Assembly: GCA_963693085.1 (NCBI GenBank)
Contig: OY856409.1
Location: 1,619,335,711-1,619,399,710, forward strand
Source: Alisma plantago-aquatica
Taxonomy: Eukaryota > Streptophyta > Magnoliopsida > Alismatales > Alismataceae
Length of the DNA stretch: 64,000 bases
Direction of reading: 5' to 3'
This document shows positions 11,471 through 23,733 of this stretch, in pieces (within the stretch, counting starts at the first letter, position 1; the number at the start of each line of letters is the position of its first letter). Below the pieces are notes generated by a model that saw only the letters and a program-made list of their open reading frames with translations, did not search any database and was not told the origin of the DNA. The position numbers and the translations under genes were made by a program.

Positions 11471-11763
11471 TATAATGCTACTTATAACACTCTGGATACA
11501 CTGCTTCATAAGTGCATATGCTCGAGATATAGTATAGGAATGGCAAGTCAAGAGATGAATCAAAGCACACTAGAGGTAGTATGGTTCTTTAGGTTCTCAA
11601 TGAGGGATTAGTGTTTCAATGGTTTGAAGTTGGTTTTAGTTTGAATTAGACTAAGGGGCCATGTATTTTAAAAGAAATATATTAAAACCTATCTTAACGC
11701 TTGCAATTAGAAATATTGAACTAGCTAAAGAATAAGTTAGTAATAAGCAAGAGGAATTAACCA
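11471..11763 (+). repeat. Direct duplication, copy B (about 290 bp)
   Basis: Second copy of the block at 10729-11020, with scattered substitutions and a small deletion. It is followed by unique sequence. Confidence 0.9.
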
Positions 11764-12551
11764 CACTATATTATCAACTAGCAAGACAACTAGATAAAAA
11801 TAAAAGTATAACTACATTGAGTAATTAAATAGAAATCCAACTCAATTAACTACACACAAGAATTAAGTAAACCCAACAATAACAATTCACCATGACATAA
11901 GCAATTAGATTAATGAAACAAAAAGAGAGCTATGCTAGAAAACGCTAAGTAAAATGGGTTTCACCATTTTTTAGGAGAATGGGTTGTTTAGGGGATATGG
12001 GAGAATCAATTTAACATGGGGAAATATTCAATTAATACAACCATGAGTAATTCTATCAAACCAAACAATAAGGGAGAGATGTTTAGTAGGCCTGGCCAAC
12101 TAGTGGGCCATGGGTTGCATACACCATATTTAGGGAAACTAGTCCCTAAATTACACTATATCCAACTTTGTAAGGCTTAATTCAGTAGAGTAAAGGTGAA
12201 CCCTAGTCTATGTTTCTAGGTGTGATTCTCCTAGTGCACTTGGTGGAAAGGATTGGTGTGAGGTGTAGGAGAAGCATTTGACCTTCTATTACCCCCTATA
12301 CAACCTCTATCATGCTCTTTGCTAAGTGTAGAAGGGGAGGCACACCTAGATAATATATATTGCACCTAAGTTTGGTGTAATAGAGGGATATAAAGGTGGA
12401 GAGGAAAACTAAGTACACAAAAGTTGACCTATCCTCAAAAGACCTCTTTTCTCTATACCTAAGGTGGTTCAACAGCTCAAACATCCAAGAAAGAGGTAAG
12501 GAGAGAGATAAACAAGAACCTAGCATTAACTATACATGTATATTCCTTATA
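11764..12551 (+). mobile_element. Possible LTR of an unclassified retroelement
   Basis: AT-rich, no coding frames. It ends just before GCATGGTATCAAAGTACC (12553-12570), a decayed Met-type primer site, so the 3' part of this stretch may be an LTR. The start could not be placed and no second LTR was seen. Confidence 0.3.
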
Positions 12552-12554
12552 GCA

Positions 12555-12565
12555 TGGTATCAAAG
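12555..12565 (+). other. Candidate tRNA-Met primer-binding site
   Basis: TGGTATCAAAG, compared with TGGTATCAGAG at intact sites elsewhere in the window. Confidence 0.4.
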
Positions 12566-12570
12566 TACCA

Positions 12571-13744
12571 TATTATTCCCCCAAAAAACTCATAAGAGGG
12601 GCCTAGCTGTTCTTAATAGAAGAAACTAGAAAAGATGAGGGGAAAGAAGCAAAAGTAGCCATGTAAATCAAAATAGACTCCTCTTTCACCACCAGATATA
12701 GGGTGGCAATCTCCCCTCTACTCCAAGGGTATATGGCATGGATTGGTGGTGGAAGGTGGTTAAACCCCTAGAAAAACTATGTTTTGGGTGGAAAATGGGA
12801 GGTAGGTGACGAAATTAGGTAGGTTAGGGGTGGATGAATGACATTAATGATAGGAGGAGCTAACCTTCTCATCCTATGTATCACTAATCTTTATATATCG
12901 ATCTAGGGTAGCTAGGGTAAGTGTGGGAACTTAGGAATGAACAACAAAATAGTGGATCATGGTTTGGGGTAGAATGACTCAAAAAAATTATCAACAATGC
13001 TTTTTAAGTCCTACCCTACCATGTTCATGGTGCGGATGAGTGAAATGACCATAGTGATAAAGAAAATGATCATAGTGGTGAGGTAGATTGGTTAGGGTGA
13101 AAAGAGAAGATGGAGTTGGTAGTACAACCATTCCAAATTAGAATCTTTGTGTTGATGTCTAGATAGGATGATCATTCCAGGGGGAATGACCATGGTGGTT
13201 AGGGATAGCATGTCTATCCTAGGGAAAAGTAGTCGTGGTAGGAAAATTTCATAAGTAAGGGATGGAGGATAGATTTGAGCTTGTCAAACAGTCTTGGGAA
13301 GGTGGAACGACCACTCCTGCCACCACTTGTCACGATTGTTTTCCCTTCAGAGTGGTTGTTATAAAGTAAATTGTAACTCTATCCATTCCATGTCATCTTA
13401 AGCTAGTAGCAAGCTCGTTCCTTACTAGAATAGTAATTTTGGGGCTTTGGTCTGCACTTTTTTTCTTCACTTGTTCATCTATGGAGCTCTTTGCTTCACT
13501 TCAATTCCCAAGCACTTGAATATGTTGGGGTGATCTAGGTAGGTGTTTGCACTCCTCCAAGTTTGGTGAAGTCTAGATCCGTCTCTCTCTCCTCCTTCTA
13601 TTAGTTAGCACTCAAGTACCTCTAAAACACATAAATAGGATCCATAAGTAAAGAGGATCCATCAGTGCATCTTACATAAAATATCATTTATTAATATCAC
13701 ATCCATTCTAAGTATCTTAACAAGATAAATGAGAAAAAAGACAC
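12571..13744. other. No identifiable feature
   Basis: Broken frames only. ATGACCATAGTG-like motifs recur between 13.0 and 13.25 kb. It probably belongs to the decayed retroelements around it. Confidence 0.4.
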
Positions 13745-14500
13745 AAGCTGATGACCCAAATTAGGTCTTCACTAGTCACCATATCCTACTTCACCAAGTG
13801 GATGGAATAAATCTCAATCTCCACCACATTAGTCTTTGAATCCATAAAATTCTTTCACAACAATAAACCACTAGTTATGATGTTCCCAATAAAGTCCTCT
13901 TTGAAAATGATACCAGTTTCATTGTGAAATCAATATTAGAGTTTCTTGAGTCTTTTGACATCAACCACCATAGGATTTCTCTTTATTGACCCACATGAAT
14001 GAAGAAGTAGAAGTGACCAATAAGAAACCCATCAAGATACTTAATAAGTCTATGAAGGCTACTCTGTATTGGCACAAACAACTGACCATATCTCTCTGGG
14101 CATGTAGGGCATCTATTCACACGTCGACACGTGAAAAAATGTACTCTCTTTTATATGGGATTGATGTTGTTCTATCCATCAAGTGTGAGGTTCCCTCCTT
14201 TCATATACTCCAAGAGGTAGGCATCCCCAAGGATAATTAGATTATGGACTGTATATAACCCTTAATTCAATGGAGGAATGAAGGCATGATGATTTTGCAA
14301 CACAAATAGTGCTACTAAGCACGGTGACGTGATTCTTCACCAATAAGGTACACCCATGATTCTTCGATAAACATGACCTTATGAAATGGATGTTTCTCAA
14401 CCCAGATACTCATGGTAAGTTCATTAAGAAGTGGGATGGGTCGAACATTACATGCAAATTCTACATCAATGGTGTTATGCATACCATACCCAATTCAAGG
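13745..14500 (+). pseudogene. Gypsy (Tat/Athila-type) integrase remnant
   Basis: Plus-strand fragments of a Ty3/gypsy integrase. Around 13.78 kb, YFTKWME matches the core start. At 13.99-14.24 kb an open frame (84 codons) reads EVTNKKPIKILNK, then HKQLTISLWACRAS, then YSLLYGIDVVL. This matches the Tat/Athila consensus, in which E-x-x-N-K is followed by L-P-x-A-L-W-x-Y-R-T-S and Y-S-L-V-Y-G-x-E-A-V-L-P. Further on, FLNPDTHGKFIKKWDG recalls the C-terminal G-K-F-x-x-x-W-x-G-P. The catalytic acidic residues are not preserved in one frame. It inserts element cDNA when intact; here it is dead. It is opposite in strand to gypsy A, so a separate element. Confidence 0.7.
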
Positions 14501-14904
14501 CATCCAGCCTAATCCTCCCTTACCTTATGCCTTTTATTAATGTTGGCCTTAATGCCCTACTTAATGACTTAAAGTATACTAGGGTGTTCTAAAATCAATA
14601 CACATGGTGTTCTAACTAAAAACCATCTTATTTGAGGCTTAAGTGTGATTAGTTAGGATAATGCTATGATTAGGGGTTAGTTCTATAATTTTACCACCAA
14701 ACTAGATTTAGTTTAAAATGGTCCTCTAGAATTTTCCTATAATTATATGAGAGAAAGGAAGATTCAAAAATTAAAGTCGAGTTGAATGACTGAAGGAAGA
14801 GGTATATAAAATAAAAGATCACTTCACCTTCAAGTTATGGATTTATCTATTTAAAACTTTCAATAGTGGAGATCTGAGTAAAATGTTTTTGAAAGATAGA
14901 TATA
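14501..14904. other. No identifiable feature
   Basis: AT-rich spacer with no frame longer than about 60 codons. It may include the decayed 3' end of the gypsy integrase element. Confidence 0.35.
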
Positions 14905-15035
14905 GGTTTAAGGAAAATGGGTAATGTATTTAATATATAATTGGGTGAAGCAAGGATATGTTTGTAATTCATATGTTTTAAACCTCTATCCTATAAATAT
15001 AACACTATGGTGGGTATATATACCAAATATGGTGA
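14905..15035 (+). repeat. Partial LTR-like repeat with TATA box, copy 1
   Basis: TAATTGGGTGAAGCAAGGAT and CTATCCTATAAATATAACAC match 16840-16960. The TATA motif is at 14992-15000. It is probably a fragment of the same copia LTR family as 16.6-17.3 kb. Confidence 0.55.
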
Positions 15036-15039
15036 CAAA

Positions 15040-16340
15040 ATCTAAGTTCACACTATCAAATATGTTCATACCTAAGTAATAAATATTGAATTTTCCGCCT
15101 GGGCACAGATCAAGTATAATGTTTCTTATGGAAGAGATTTGAACATGTCTCTCACTGGTGGCCCATAGAGGATATTTGAATGATGCCTAGAGGTGTAGGA
15201 ATTGTACCCAACCTTTATGCCATATGATGAGCTTCCAACATACATAGTAACATGGGTGCATATACACAACCTGCCTCTACATGTATATGTCCCAACCATG
15301 TACGAATACATGGGTATAGCACTTGGGAGGATGATTAAGGTTGACTCCCACACAACTAGTAGATCCCTTAGCAGATTTGTTTGCTTAGTTGTTGAAGTGG
15401 ACACATTCATGTGTTGGTTTGGTGATTCTCATTAATGATATCAAATACTATGTCAAATATGAGGATATAGCCTTCTATTGTTCAACCTGTGGGAAAATGG
15501 GGCATGAATCACACCAATGTCTATAGCTTCCAACTGTCACTAACAAAAATACACATAGAGAGTAGAGGGAACAAGGATTAGAGGATACACAATAATGAAA
15601 AACTCAATGGAAACAATGAGGGAATAGGAGAAGGCAAGGGAACTAGGCAGACGCTCCACTAGAAACTAATTGTAGTAATTCTTTTATATATTTGGTGAAT
15701 AAGGAAGAAGAGAGAATGTACGAGAGAGAAAATGTCACAGTACCTAATATAGAAAGTCAAGAACATGCTAAATGACCGACTAAGGTCTAGAAGAAAAATA
15801 AGAACACATGGATCAGGGAAGGGGTGATAACACATGCAAAACATTGAGGAACAACTCCAATACCGTAAGAAGAGGTGGAAATAGTGGCAATGCAAAAGGA
15901 GGACATAGGGTGACTCTTAAGGAATCAGATATAATCATCTTCCCATATGTGGATGAGGTGATTGAATTTGGAGAAGAGACTAAAAGGGTAGACATGTCTA
16001 TAAATGAGAGTTCTTTGAAGGATATGATGGATAGGGAAACAACCTCAACTAGGGTAAATCTTAACAGAGCTAAGAAAGGAGACATAAAAATACTGCATGG
16101 AGGATGATCAAGGGTAGTAGCACCGATATGAAAAGGAAGGGTAAAGACATGGCTATTTTACCTCCAAAACATAGAAGAGAAGCCCTAGGCATCTTGTTGA
16201 GGAAACAATACCTGAAGTGGAAACATAGGTAGAAGATGAATAAACATCACTAGAAGGCCATGAGGACCAGGTGGTTGAGGGAGCCCAAGAAGAAAAGAAA
16301 CAATAGTTACAAGGATTCATTGGATGATCGATCAGGATAA
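15040..16340 (+). pseudogene. LINE (L1-like) ORF1 remnant with DUF4283 region and zinc knuckle
   Basis: Plus-strand reading shows ELPTYIVTWVHIHNLPLHVY, then MGIALGRMIKVD, then RFVCLVVEVD, and finally a zinc knuckle CSTCGKMGHESHQC (15479-15520, CX2CX4HX4C). This order (W-V-x-I-x-x-L-P, I-G-x-x-L/M-K-V-D, V-E-V-D, knuckle) is that of plant L1 ORF1 DUF4283/zf-CCHC_4 proteins, RNA-binding partners of the RT. An open frame covers 15202-15435; a stop at 15433 breaks the link to the knuckle. From 15.6 to 16.3 kb the sequence is purine-rich with a 99-codon frame (15808-16107), plausibly the charged C-terminal tail. No ORF2 follows. Confidence 0.7.
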
Positions 16341-16599
16341 CCTATCCATATTACTCATTTGTTGTTCTATTAAGCATCTAAAGAACCACTTGCTGTTAAG
16401 GATGGATTTAGAGACGACTCCTCTTGCTCATTAAGCCTACTAGATCACTAAAACCCTATTTTAACATTCACCTAAAAACCTTTTTTGGTCTCATATCTAT
16501 GAGAGGTGAAGGACCTAGTTTCCATTTACAGTTCAAAAGATACCACCTGTAATGTTATTGATAATACCATGTTTAGTTACACTTTTTTTAGTTTTCTAT
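16341..16599. other. No identifiable feature
   Basis: Short AT-rich spacer between the LINE relic and the copia LTR. Confidence 0.35.
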
Positions 16600-17304
16600 T
16601 TGCAAGCTCGTTATGTTAGAGTAGATAGTAATAGATATGTGATTCTGAAGAAAAAAAGAGACTACATCTTTATGATTTGCATGACAAAAATAGATGTCCA
16701 TATACACATGAGTAGTTAATACATGATGTGAGATTATTGTGGGCAGTCTTAGGTTGCTTGCACTACACAATATGGTTTATATGTGGGTGAATCAATGATA
16801 TTACTCAAATGGAAAATAATTACACGATAAAATTTGACTTTGAGAGGAAAATGTTTAGTGTCTAATTGGGTGAAACAAGGATGCATATGCATTTTGAGTG
16901 TGTGAAACTTCTCTCCTATAAATATAATACTAGAATGGGTCTATATAGAAAACTTTGCAATGGAATTCGTAGATTGTTAATACTTAATTAGATAATGGTA
17001 AAAATACTAAATTCATTTGATGACCCAAAAACATTCCTAGAATTAGAAACTAGTAGGATTTTTAAATTCCTCATACCTTAATTGGATCGGGTGTTGGATT
17101 TCACCTTCTTATAACCTTATTTGATTGCCAAATACAACATGAAGGAATTTTGGTAAAACACTTTAGTACATTGTTCATTTAGCAATATAACTTTCCTCCT
17201 AGATCGCACAATGTAATTCTGTCTAGCTTGAATTAATTTGTTTCTGTGTTTCATCCAGTCAATGAACAACTATGATTGGGTATATACAATTTTCTTGCTC
17301 ATCT
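16600..17304 (+). mobile_element. Copia LTR (left boundary approximate)
   Basis: Contains a TATA box (TATAAATATA, 16917-16926). It ends next to TGGTATCATAGTC (17307-17319), which fits the Met-type primer site of copia elements. The start is uncertain, and the only related sequence in the window is the fragment at 14.9 kb. Confidence 0.5.
16917..16926 (+). promoter_or_regulatory. TATA box in copia LTR
   Basis: TATAAATATA, also present in the repeat copy at 14992, about 380 bp before the primer site. Confidence 0.4.
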
Positions 17305-18144
17305 GATGGTATCATAGTCATCTTCCTCTTCTAGTTTTGTTCTTCTCTCCCTTCTATCAATCTCTTCTCTTACCAATCCCCACTTCTTTCTCCTTTGTTT
17401 CACTCTTTTGAATTTGCATCATTTGGTACCTAATTTGCACCTTTTCTATTTCCTATTAGGAAACCCTTAATTTTCTTGTTCTCTATCCTCTATGCCTCCA
17501 GTTGTAGAGGCTGCAACATTGATCCTTTGACAAGACCAACTAACTTACTACCATACACTCCCCCCACAAAAAAAAGAAGTTTCCCATTTGTCAATTTCCT
17601 TTAGTTATTCTATCTTCATTCCATTGAATCCCTCCATGTTTGAAGATCATGATGATCATTCTTACTCTATTACCGTCTTAAACCTGATTGAGTAGAGATA
17701 TGTCATCGATCCTCCACAAAACCTCTTGGGATTTCCTATTGATCAAGTGATCCATACGTTGTTGTCCCCAACCCCAGCCACCAAGGCTAGGAGAATCTCA
17801 TGTCTGGAATCATGGGAATCACTTGAAGCCTTCACTCATTGTGTTTGGGAGAAGAAGGACCTCTTGAAGCTCTTCTTCTCTTTGAGTTCTCATTTATAAG
17901 GCTCATTTGTTACTTCTTAAACTCATTTTTGGCCTTTGGAACCTACTGTGACACATGCCATTCTTGCTTCTCTTCTTCCAAATTTGTATTGCATGAGTAT
18001 CATAAAAGATTTCCATCAGAATATCATGGTTCAGGAGCTTGTATGTGTGTGTTTACTTGCTTCTTCCACTATTATCATGGTGTGAGGCTGATTTTGAGCT
18101 CCTTAGTTCCACATGTCTTGACCTTGGGCTTGTTAGGATTGAAA
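17305..18144 (+). pseudogene. Copia leader and gag relic
   Basis: Begins with the primer site TGGTATCATAGTC. Around 17.77-17.86 kb the frame reads SCLESWESLEAFTH, vaguely like the W-x-x-L gag segment of copia elements. Several stops follow. The frames at 17839-18186 and 18039-18302 have no recognised domain. The right edge is where homology to the Angela-like copia begins (about 18145). Confidence 0.4.
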
Positions 18145-20431
18145 AGAGATATATGTTCAAATATGCTAGATCTGATAAGAAGTTGACACTTGAAAAAATG
18201 AAATGTGGAGCTATGTGTTGCAAATGGAGCAAGAGTTTCTTCCACTTCTATAGATACCTACTATTTGTCTATACCACGTGGTCTTGTAACATAGTTAGAT
18301 AACTATTATTATGTACATACTATAAATAGGAACATCATGTCTATTTCATGTTTCAATAATGGTTTTAAATTTCATATCAAGAATAATCAACATTCCATTT
18401 CTACCATGTGATCTTTTATGGAAGTTCCCCTATGTCTTATGGTATTTATTTTTTAGATCTTGATACAAAAATATGTAACATAAATACTAAGAATCTTAAA
18501 CTTGTTGAATAAACAAACCTTATCTATGACATTGTCATCTAGCCCACATAAATGAGAAGCACATTTTTAAACTCCATACATATGGAGATCTGACTCGATT
18601 GATTTTGAATTGATTAAGGCATGGGAATATTATTTATTAGGAAAGATGATAAAAGCATCCTAGACTGGAAACAATAAAAGGGAAAGTGACTTACTAGGAC
18701 TCATACATACTAATGTATGTGGACTTTTTAGAGAAAATGTCAAAGGGTGCAACACTACTTCATTACATTTACTTGATGACCTTAGTAGGTTTGGTTATGT
18801 GTATCTAATGAAACACAAGTCAAAATCATTCAACAGTTCAAGGAATTTATGAATGAAGTGCAAAATCAACTTGATAAAAGAATTAAATCATTTTGAAGAT
18901 ATACAGATGTTGAATAATTAAGCCAAGACTTTGAGGTTATTCTGAGGGATTGTGGTATTGTATCACAATGGACTCCACCTAGAACACCACAACATAATTG
19001 TTTATTAGAAAGAGGGAATCACATCTTGTTGGACATGGTATGATCTATTATGAGTTTTTCTATTCTTCCAACTTTCTTCTGGGATATGCTCTAGAAACCG
19101 CAACAATTACACTTAACCACATACCTTCAAAATTAGTTCAAAGATGACATATAAGATATAGACTGGGTAAGTCTCAGTATATCTTTTATGAAGATATATA
19201 TATGTGAAGCTTATGTCAAGAAAACATTTTCTAAAAAGATTGGACCCAAATCTGACAAATGTCATGTTGTTGGATATCCTAAGGAGACCAAGGGATATTA
19301 CTTGTATATTCCATCTGACAATAAAGTGGTTTCTGTCAGAACTGTTGCATTCTTTAAAAAGTGATCTATTTTCAGAGGAACCAATGGGAGGAAATAGAAC
19401 TCGAAGAAGTTTGAGACCAACGTGATAACATTGAAGCGATGGATGTTGATAAGCAACAACAACAACTACAAGCTATTGTAGAATCTCAAGTACCTTCTAT
19501 AACACATGAACCTTGAAGATCTAGTAGGGAATGTCTTGAGTCAGAGAGATGTAAAATTTCTTCTGACTCAACAAGATGATCTATTGGTCATTGATGATAA
19601 TGAACCAACAACCTATAATGAGTCTGTTGAAGGACCAAATTTTGAGAAATGGCTTTCAACGATGAGATATGAAATGGACTCAATGTATACAAAAAAGGTA
19701 TAGGTCTTGGTGGATCCATCTAAAGGTTAAAACCCATAGGATACAAAAGGGTCTTCAATAAGAAGAATGACATGGATGGTAATGTACAAAACTACAAAGG
19801 TTGATTGGTTGTAAAAAGTTTCAAATAAGTTCAAGGTATTGACTATGATGAAACTTTTTCACCAATTGCCATTGTTAACTGTATTAGGATCATGCTTGCC
19901 ATTGTAGCCTATTTTGGAGGATGTGTATATGGCAAACCTAAAGGTTTTATTGCTCCAAATGAAGCTAGAAAAGTTTGTATGTTACAAAGGTCAATCTATG
20001 GATTGAAACAAACATCTTGGATCTAGAATTTTCATTTTTATGAGATGGAAAAATAGTCTAACTTTACTAAAAATGAAGATGACCCTTGTGTTTACAAAAA
20101 AGGTAGAGGGAACATAGTCATATTCCTCATATTGTATGTTGATGACACACTATCAATGGGGAACGACATCCATACTATGTAGGTGGTTAAAATATGGTTA
20201 GGAAATACCTTTTCCCTGAAGGACTTAGTGGAAGTCTAATATATACTAGGAATCGAGATCAATATAGTTAAATATAGGAGACTTCTTGGTTTAAGTCAAA
20301 GTACATATATTGAAAAAGTGTTGAAAACTTTTAGTATGCAAGAGTCTAAGTGAAGAAGCTTACCCATGTATCATGGAATCACTCTCTAAAGCACAATGTC
20401 CTAGATCTTCTTTAGAAAGGGCACACATGAG
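18145..20431 (+). pseudogene. Angela-like copia remnant #1: protease, integrase and reverse transcriptase
   Basis: Aligns with the full-length copia at 43.4-45.7 kb. After about 18145 come the protease tail, the GAG-pre-integrase zinc region (18.53 kb), integrase (18.7-19.15 kb) and RT (19.5-20.4 kb). RT motifs visible are GIDYDETFSPIA, LQRSIYGLKQ, DPCVYKK and LILYVDD, the last being the catalytic box. The segment with the first RT catalytic aspartate, preserved in copy #2, is missing: AIVAYFGG jumps directly to VYGKPKGF. Stops and frameshifts occur throughout. Gag and the 5' LTR are lost. RNase H resumes at 27876 after the hAT insertion. The encoded polyprotein would copy and integrate the element; this copy is dead. 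Confidence 0.8.
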
Positions 20432-20653
20432 TAGGGGTGGTAGAATTATCTAGCCAAATTGAACCTAAACTGACACAATTCGAACCCACCCAAAAAATAT
20501 GGTTTTCAAATTTATATTTGGTTTTCAGTTCAGTCCGGGTAACAAATTGAAAGCTCACATTCCTATTTGGTTTGGGTTGTGTAAATTCAAGAAAACCTAC
20601 TTAAATCCATGAGTCAAATTCCCTATGATTTCTCATATTTCTTTTCCAGGTGA

Positions 20654-22172
20654 GTAGTGTTTTCAAAATTAAACTAGATTGGTCGGTCAGACCAGTAAAT
20701 CGGTGGTTGACTGGTTCGGAAGTCTAAAAATCAGTTATGTGTTCTTTCCAATCTAATTTACCAGAAACACGGGCCACACATCTCGATCGTCCCATGAAAT
20801 GACTTTTAACTCAATGCTGGGATCGTTCCTGAGAAGAATCACGAGTAGCATAGCCAGCGTGAAAGGATACTGTAATAACCGTACTTCACTGGCAACTATC
20901 CTCTGACCGTCTGACAGCACCCATCAAATAGTTTAATAAACATACTTTATTGTGCACTTCGGCCAACTCATCCTCTATCAGTTATCATTTTATATTTTTT
21001 TATTTAATCAGGTTATCTCCTTGTCTTTTGTACCTCATTTAGTTACTTCCATGTATCGTCACTTGATATGCAAGAAAAGCAACAAAGACGTCATGTTTGT
21101 GTACTTAAAAATCATTCCGGCAAGTAAGCCGCAAGATATGACACTGAAAATCTATTGGTCACGCGTAGGGAGCATTTCGCTCGCCTCACACACGGCCGGT
21201 TGGGTGGTTTCTAGGGGAGAAGCTGATTTGGGGGAGTGACGTGGTGAGTTTTAATTGGATATTAGGTAGTGATTGTGTAATGATAAATAAATTTGTTTTG
21301 TTTATAACTTATAAACCGTGTTGAATTTTTTAAAAATAAAAACCATTTGATTCGTTATGAAAAATGCATTCCAACAAGACTAATGTTGATATATTTTTGA
21401 CAAAAAAATAAAAAAAAATGATATGAAAAAACGTCCAAAAATTAATAAATACGTGTCTAAAAATTAAGTGCTTGAAATTAGTGAGTATGCGTCTAAAAAT
21501 ATCTAAAGGTGCCTAAAGATGACTATATAGCACTCAAAAAGCGATAAAAATACCAAAAAATGGTGATATGCCCACAAATGGCTGAAAACGCCTAAAAATG
21601 GCTAAATAGCGCCTAAAATGACTAAATAACGCCCAAAAATTGCTAAAAAAATTGGGTGTCAAATAAAATTGTTTGGGTGTTGTTACGTTATTTTTTTTAT
21701 ATTGTCAATACCTTATTTGAGTGTCATCTTTATACTTTTGGGTATCAATGAACTATTTTGGGCGTCAATTAACCATCTTTGGATGTCAATTAACTATTTC
21801 TGGGCACCATTAAGTTGTTATTGAATGTGAAGTATGCTTATATCCTATTTAATATGTACAACCATACTTGGGCGTCATTAAGTTGTTCTTGGGTGTTAAA
21901 GAAATCTATTTGGGCATTGTTACACTATTTTTGGTTGTCAATACCTTATTTGAGCATCATTTTTATACTTTTGGGTGTCAATGAACCATTTTTGGTCGTC
22001 AATTAACCATCTTGGGGAGTCAAATAGCCATTTATAGGCGACATTAAGTTGTTATTGGGTGTGAAGTATCCTTACACCCTATTTAATGCACAAAACTATA
22101 TTTGGTGATGATTAACATAATTTTTTAGGGGACAACTAGACCTTACACAAAATTTTAACTTGATGATGAAAT
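20654..22172. mobile_element. Possible nested hAT/foldback element inside the 7.4-kb hAT
   Basis: Begins TAGTGTTTTC and ends AAAACACTG, inverted ends typical of some hAT MITEs. The first part also has GGTCGGTCAGACCAG and GACTGGTTCGG motifs common in such MITEs. The target duplication is unconvincing, so the boundaries are tentative. No coding sequence is recognised. The ORF-like frame at 20952-21239 has no known domain. Confidence 0.4.
21470..22135. repeat. Foldback-like array of CGCCYAAAAATNGCTAAA units and complement
   Basis: 21.47-21.65 kb contains repeated GCCTAAAAATGGCTAAATA-like units. 21.65-22.13 kb contains the complementary sense (TTTTGGGCGTCAATTAACYAT). The right half is additionally duplicated: about 21674-21866 and 21911-22101 match. 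The result is a long imperfect hairpin. Confidence 0.7.
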
Positions 22173-23288
22173 ATAAAACACTGGTTGAGCAAGTTATACA
22201 ATTTTATGCACATTTTTAGACTTTTCTACAATTTTATCCTTATCTGAGATTTCTCTTACAATTTGTCTCATGTTTTTTGTTCCTCACATGTTTTCATATC
22301 ATGCTTGAGTTAGTTGTTGCTTGGGGCTTCTAGATGCACCTTAGTTTGATAGTGGCATTCATCCAGGGTTGAGTTAGGGTTTTTCTCTCATGGATGAGCT
22401 GCCTTAGAGGCCATAACTCGATGGTCCTCCTGGATGGGTGACATCCGATGGTTACCCTTGGGTGTAGGGAACCGATGTGAGGGTCGATGGTCTTCTCCCT
22501 TGAAGCTCCTTGGATCGATGGTTTGCTTGGAAGGGTGATTCAACCCATGGATTTCACCCTTGTGACCTAGGCTCTCAACAAACAATGGTCACCAATGGTT
22601 GAAACTCGATGGCCACTCTAGGAGGCTAATATCCGATGGCCCTACAGACTCCACAACCAGTGGATCTGCTGCTTGCATGGACGTGGTGTCCCTTGGATAA
22701 GAACACTTGGAAAACATAGTAGGACACCTAAACCTTCTCTTCTCTCTCACCCATAACTTTATAAACCTCCCTCCTTCCATGCAAACGGACCCTTTGGACT
22801 CCTTTCCTCTTCCTTGCTGTCTAGAGCTCGTCCCTCCTTGCTTAGGTGGAGAATAAGGCTCCCAAGATAGAAGAAGGTGGTCAACCTCCTTGCATGTGCA
22901 GTTAGGGCTCAGATCTAACCCTTCCTTTTGAGCTTGTGGTGCTTCCTTTGCTTGCTCTTGACCTAAGCAAGTAAGTTCTTCCCTCTTTCCTTCATTTCTC
23001 TTGATGTCCTACCTCCTTCTTCCTTCTTCTTGATCGTGGCCATGGTGTTCCATGGTGGAGAATGCTCTATAGCTTAAACAACACCTCTTTCTTGCTTCCT
23101 GGACCTAGGGTTTGCTTCCTTTATATGTTGATATGTAAAGTTTATGGACATTTATGCAAATATTTCTGTTCTTGCTAGTAATGTTAAATCACTTTTAATT
23201 TATCCTCTTTTCTGGTAATCTGGATGTCTAGTAGTTGATCGCGTGTTTTGTTTTAAGTAATCTCGTTCTGTGTGGTGGGTGGTAACAA
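22173..23288 (+). mobile_element. Fragment of the long-LTR family, copy 2 (1.1 kb)
   Basis: Aligns with 38.2-39.1 kb (TTGTTCCTCACATGTTTTCA and TATCATGCTT identical; GGGTTGARYTTAGGGTTT; CACCCATARC promoter-like region with TATA/ATAAAC). Its end resembles the other copies (AGTAATCTCGTTCTGTGTGG). The LTR start and a large middle part are missing. It lies inside the hAT. Confidence 0.65.
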
Positions 23289-23733
23289 AACCTAAATGAA
23301 AGGCATGTCAATGAACATGTTTGTTTGAGGAATTGATGACATGACTTTGATAACACTTTCTACTTATGTCAATACATAACGAAACCCCTAATGTAGTGTG
23401 CATAAGGGATGTGAAAACCCAAATGTCAAGGTCATTTCATAATATGACGGAGTACTAAGTGTCATATAAATATTTGGAATGGTACACCATTGATAATTGC
23501 AATCCACAACACATCTAATTGGACATGTTGAAATAAACATGACTGCAGAATCATAGTATTAAAAAAAATAAAAATAGAGCTTAAGCAACTCAACGGGATG
23601 GTGCAATGAACACAACTAAAATTGTCTCTAATTATATGTAAGGTAGATTCTCGTCGTGCATATCTTACCAACAAAGCGCTTCAATCGGTCTCATACATAC
23701 ATGCAACTCAGAAGCCACATGTTTTATGTTGTC
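23289..23733. other. Unassigned hAT interior
   Basis: Unique AT-rich sequence between the LTR fragment and the MITE. A 70-codon minus frame (23462-23674) has no recognised domain. Confidence 0.35.

Noticed and set aside
17839..18302. Two overlapping frames of 115 and 87 codons as a host gene
   Set aside because: They span the junction of two copia relics, and the second half aligns with copia #2 protease region in another frame.
20654..22172. Confident call of a separate complete hAT here
   Set aside because: The ends are inverted (TAGTGTTTT/AAAACACTG), but the flanks CAGGTGAG and GTTGAGCA do not give a clean 8-bp duplication, and the right end may belong to the LTR fragment. Kept as a low-confidence feature only.
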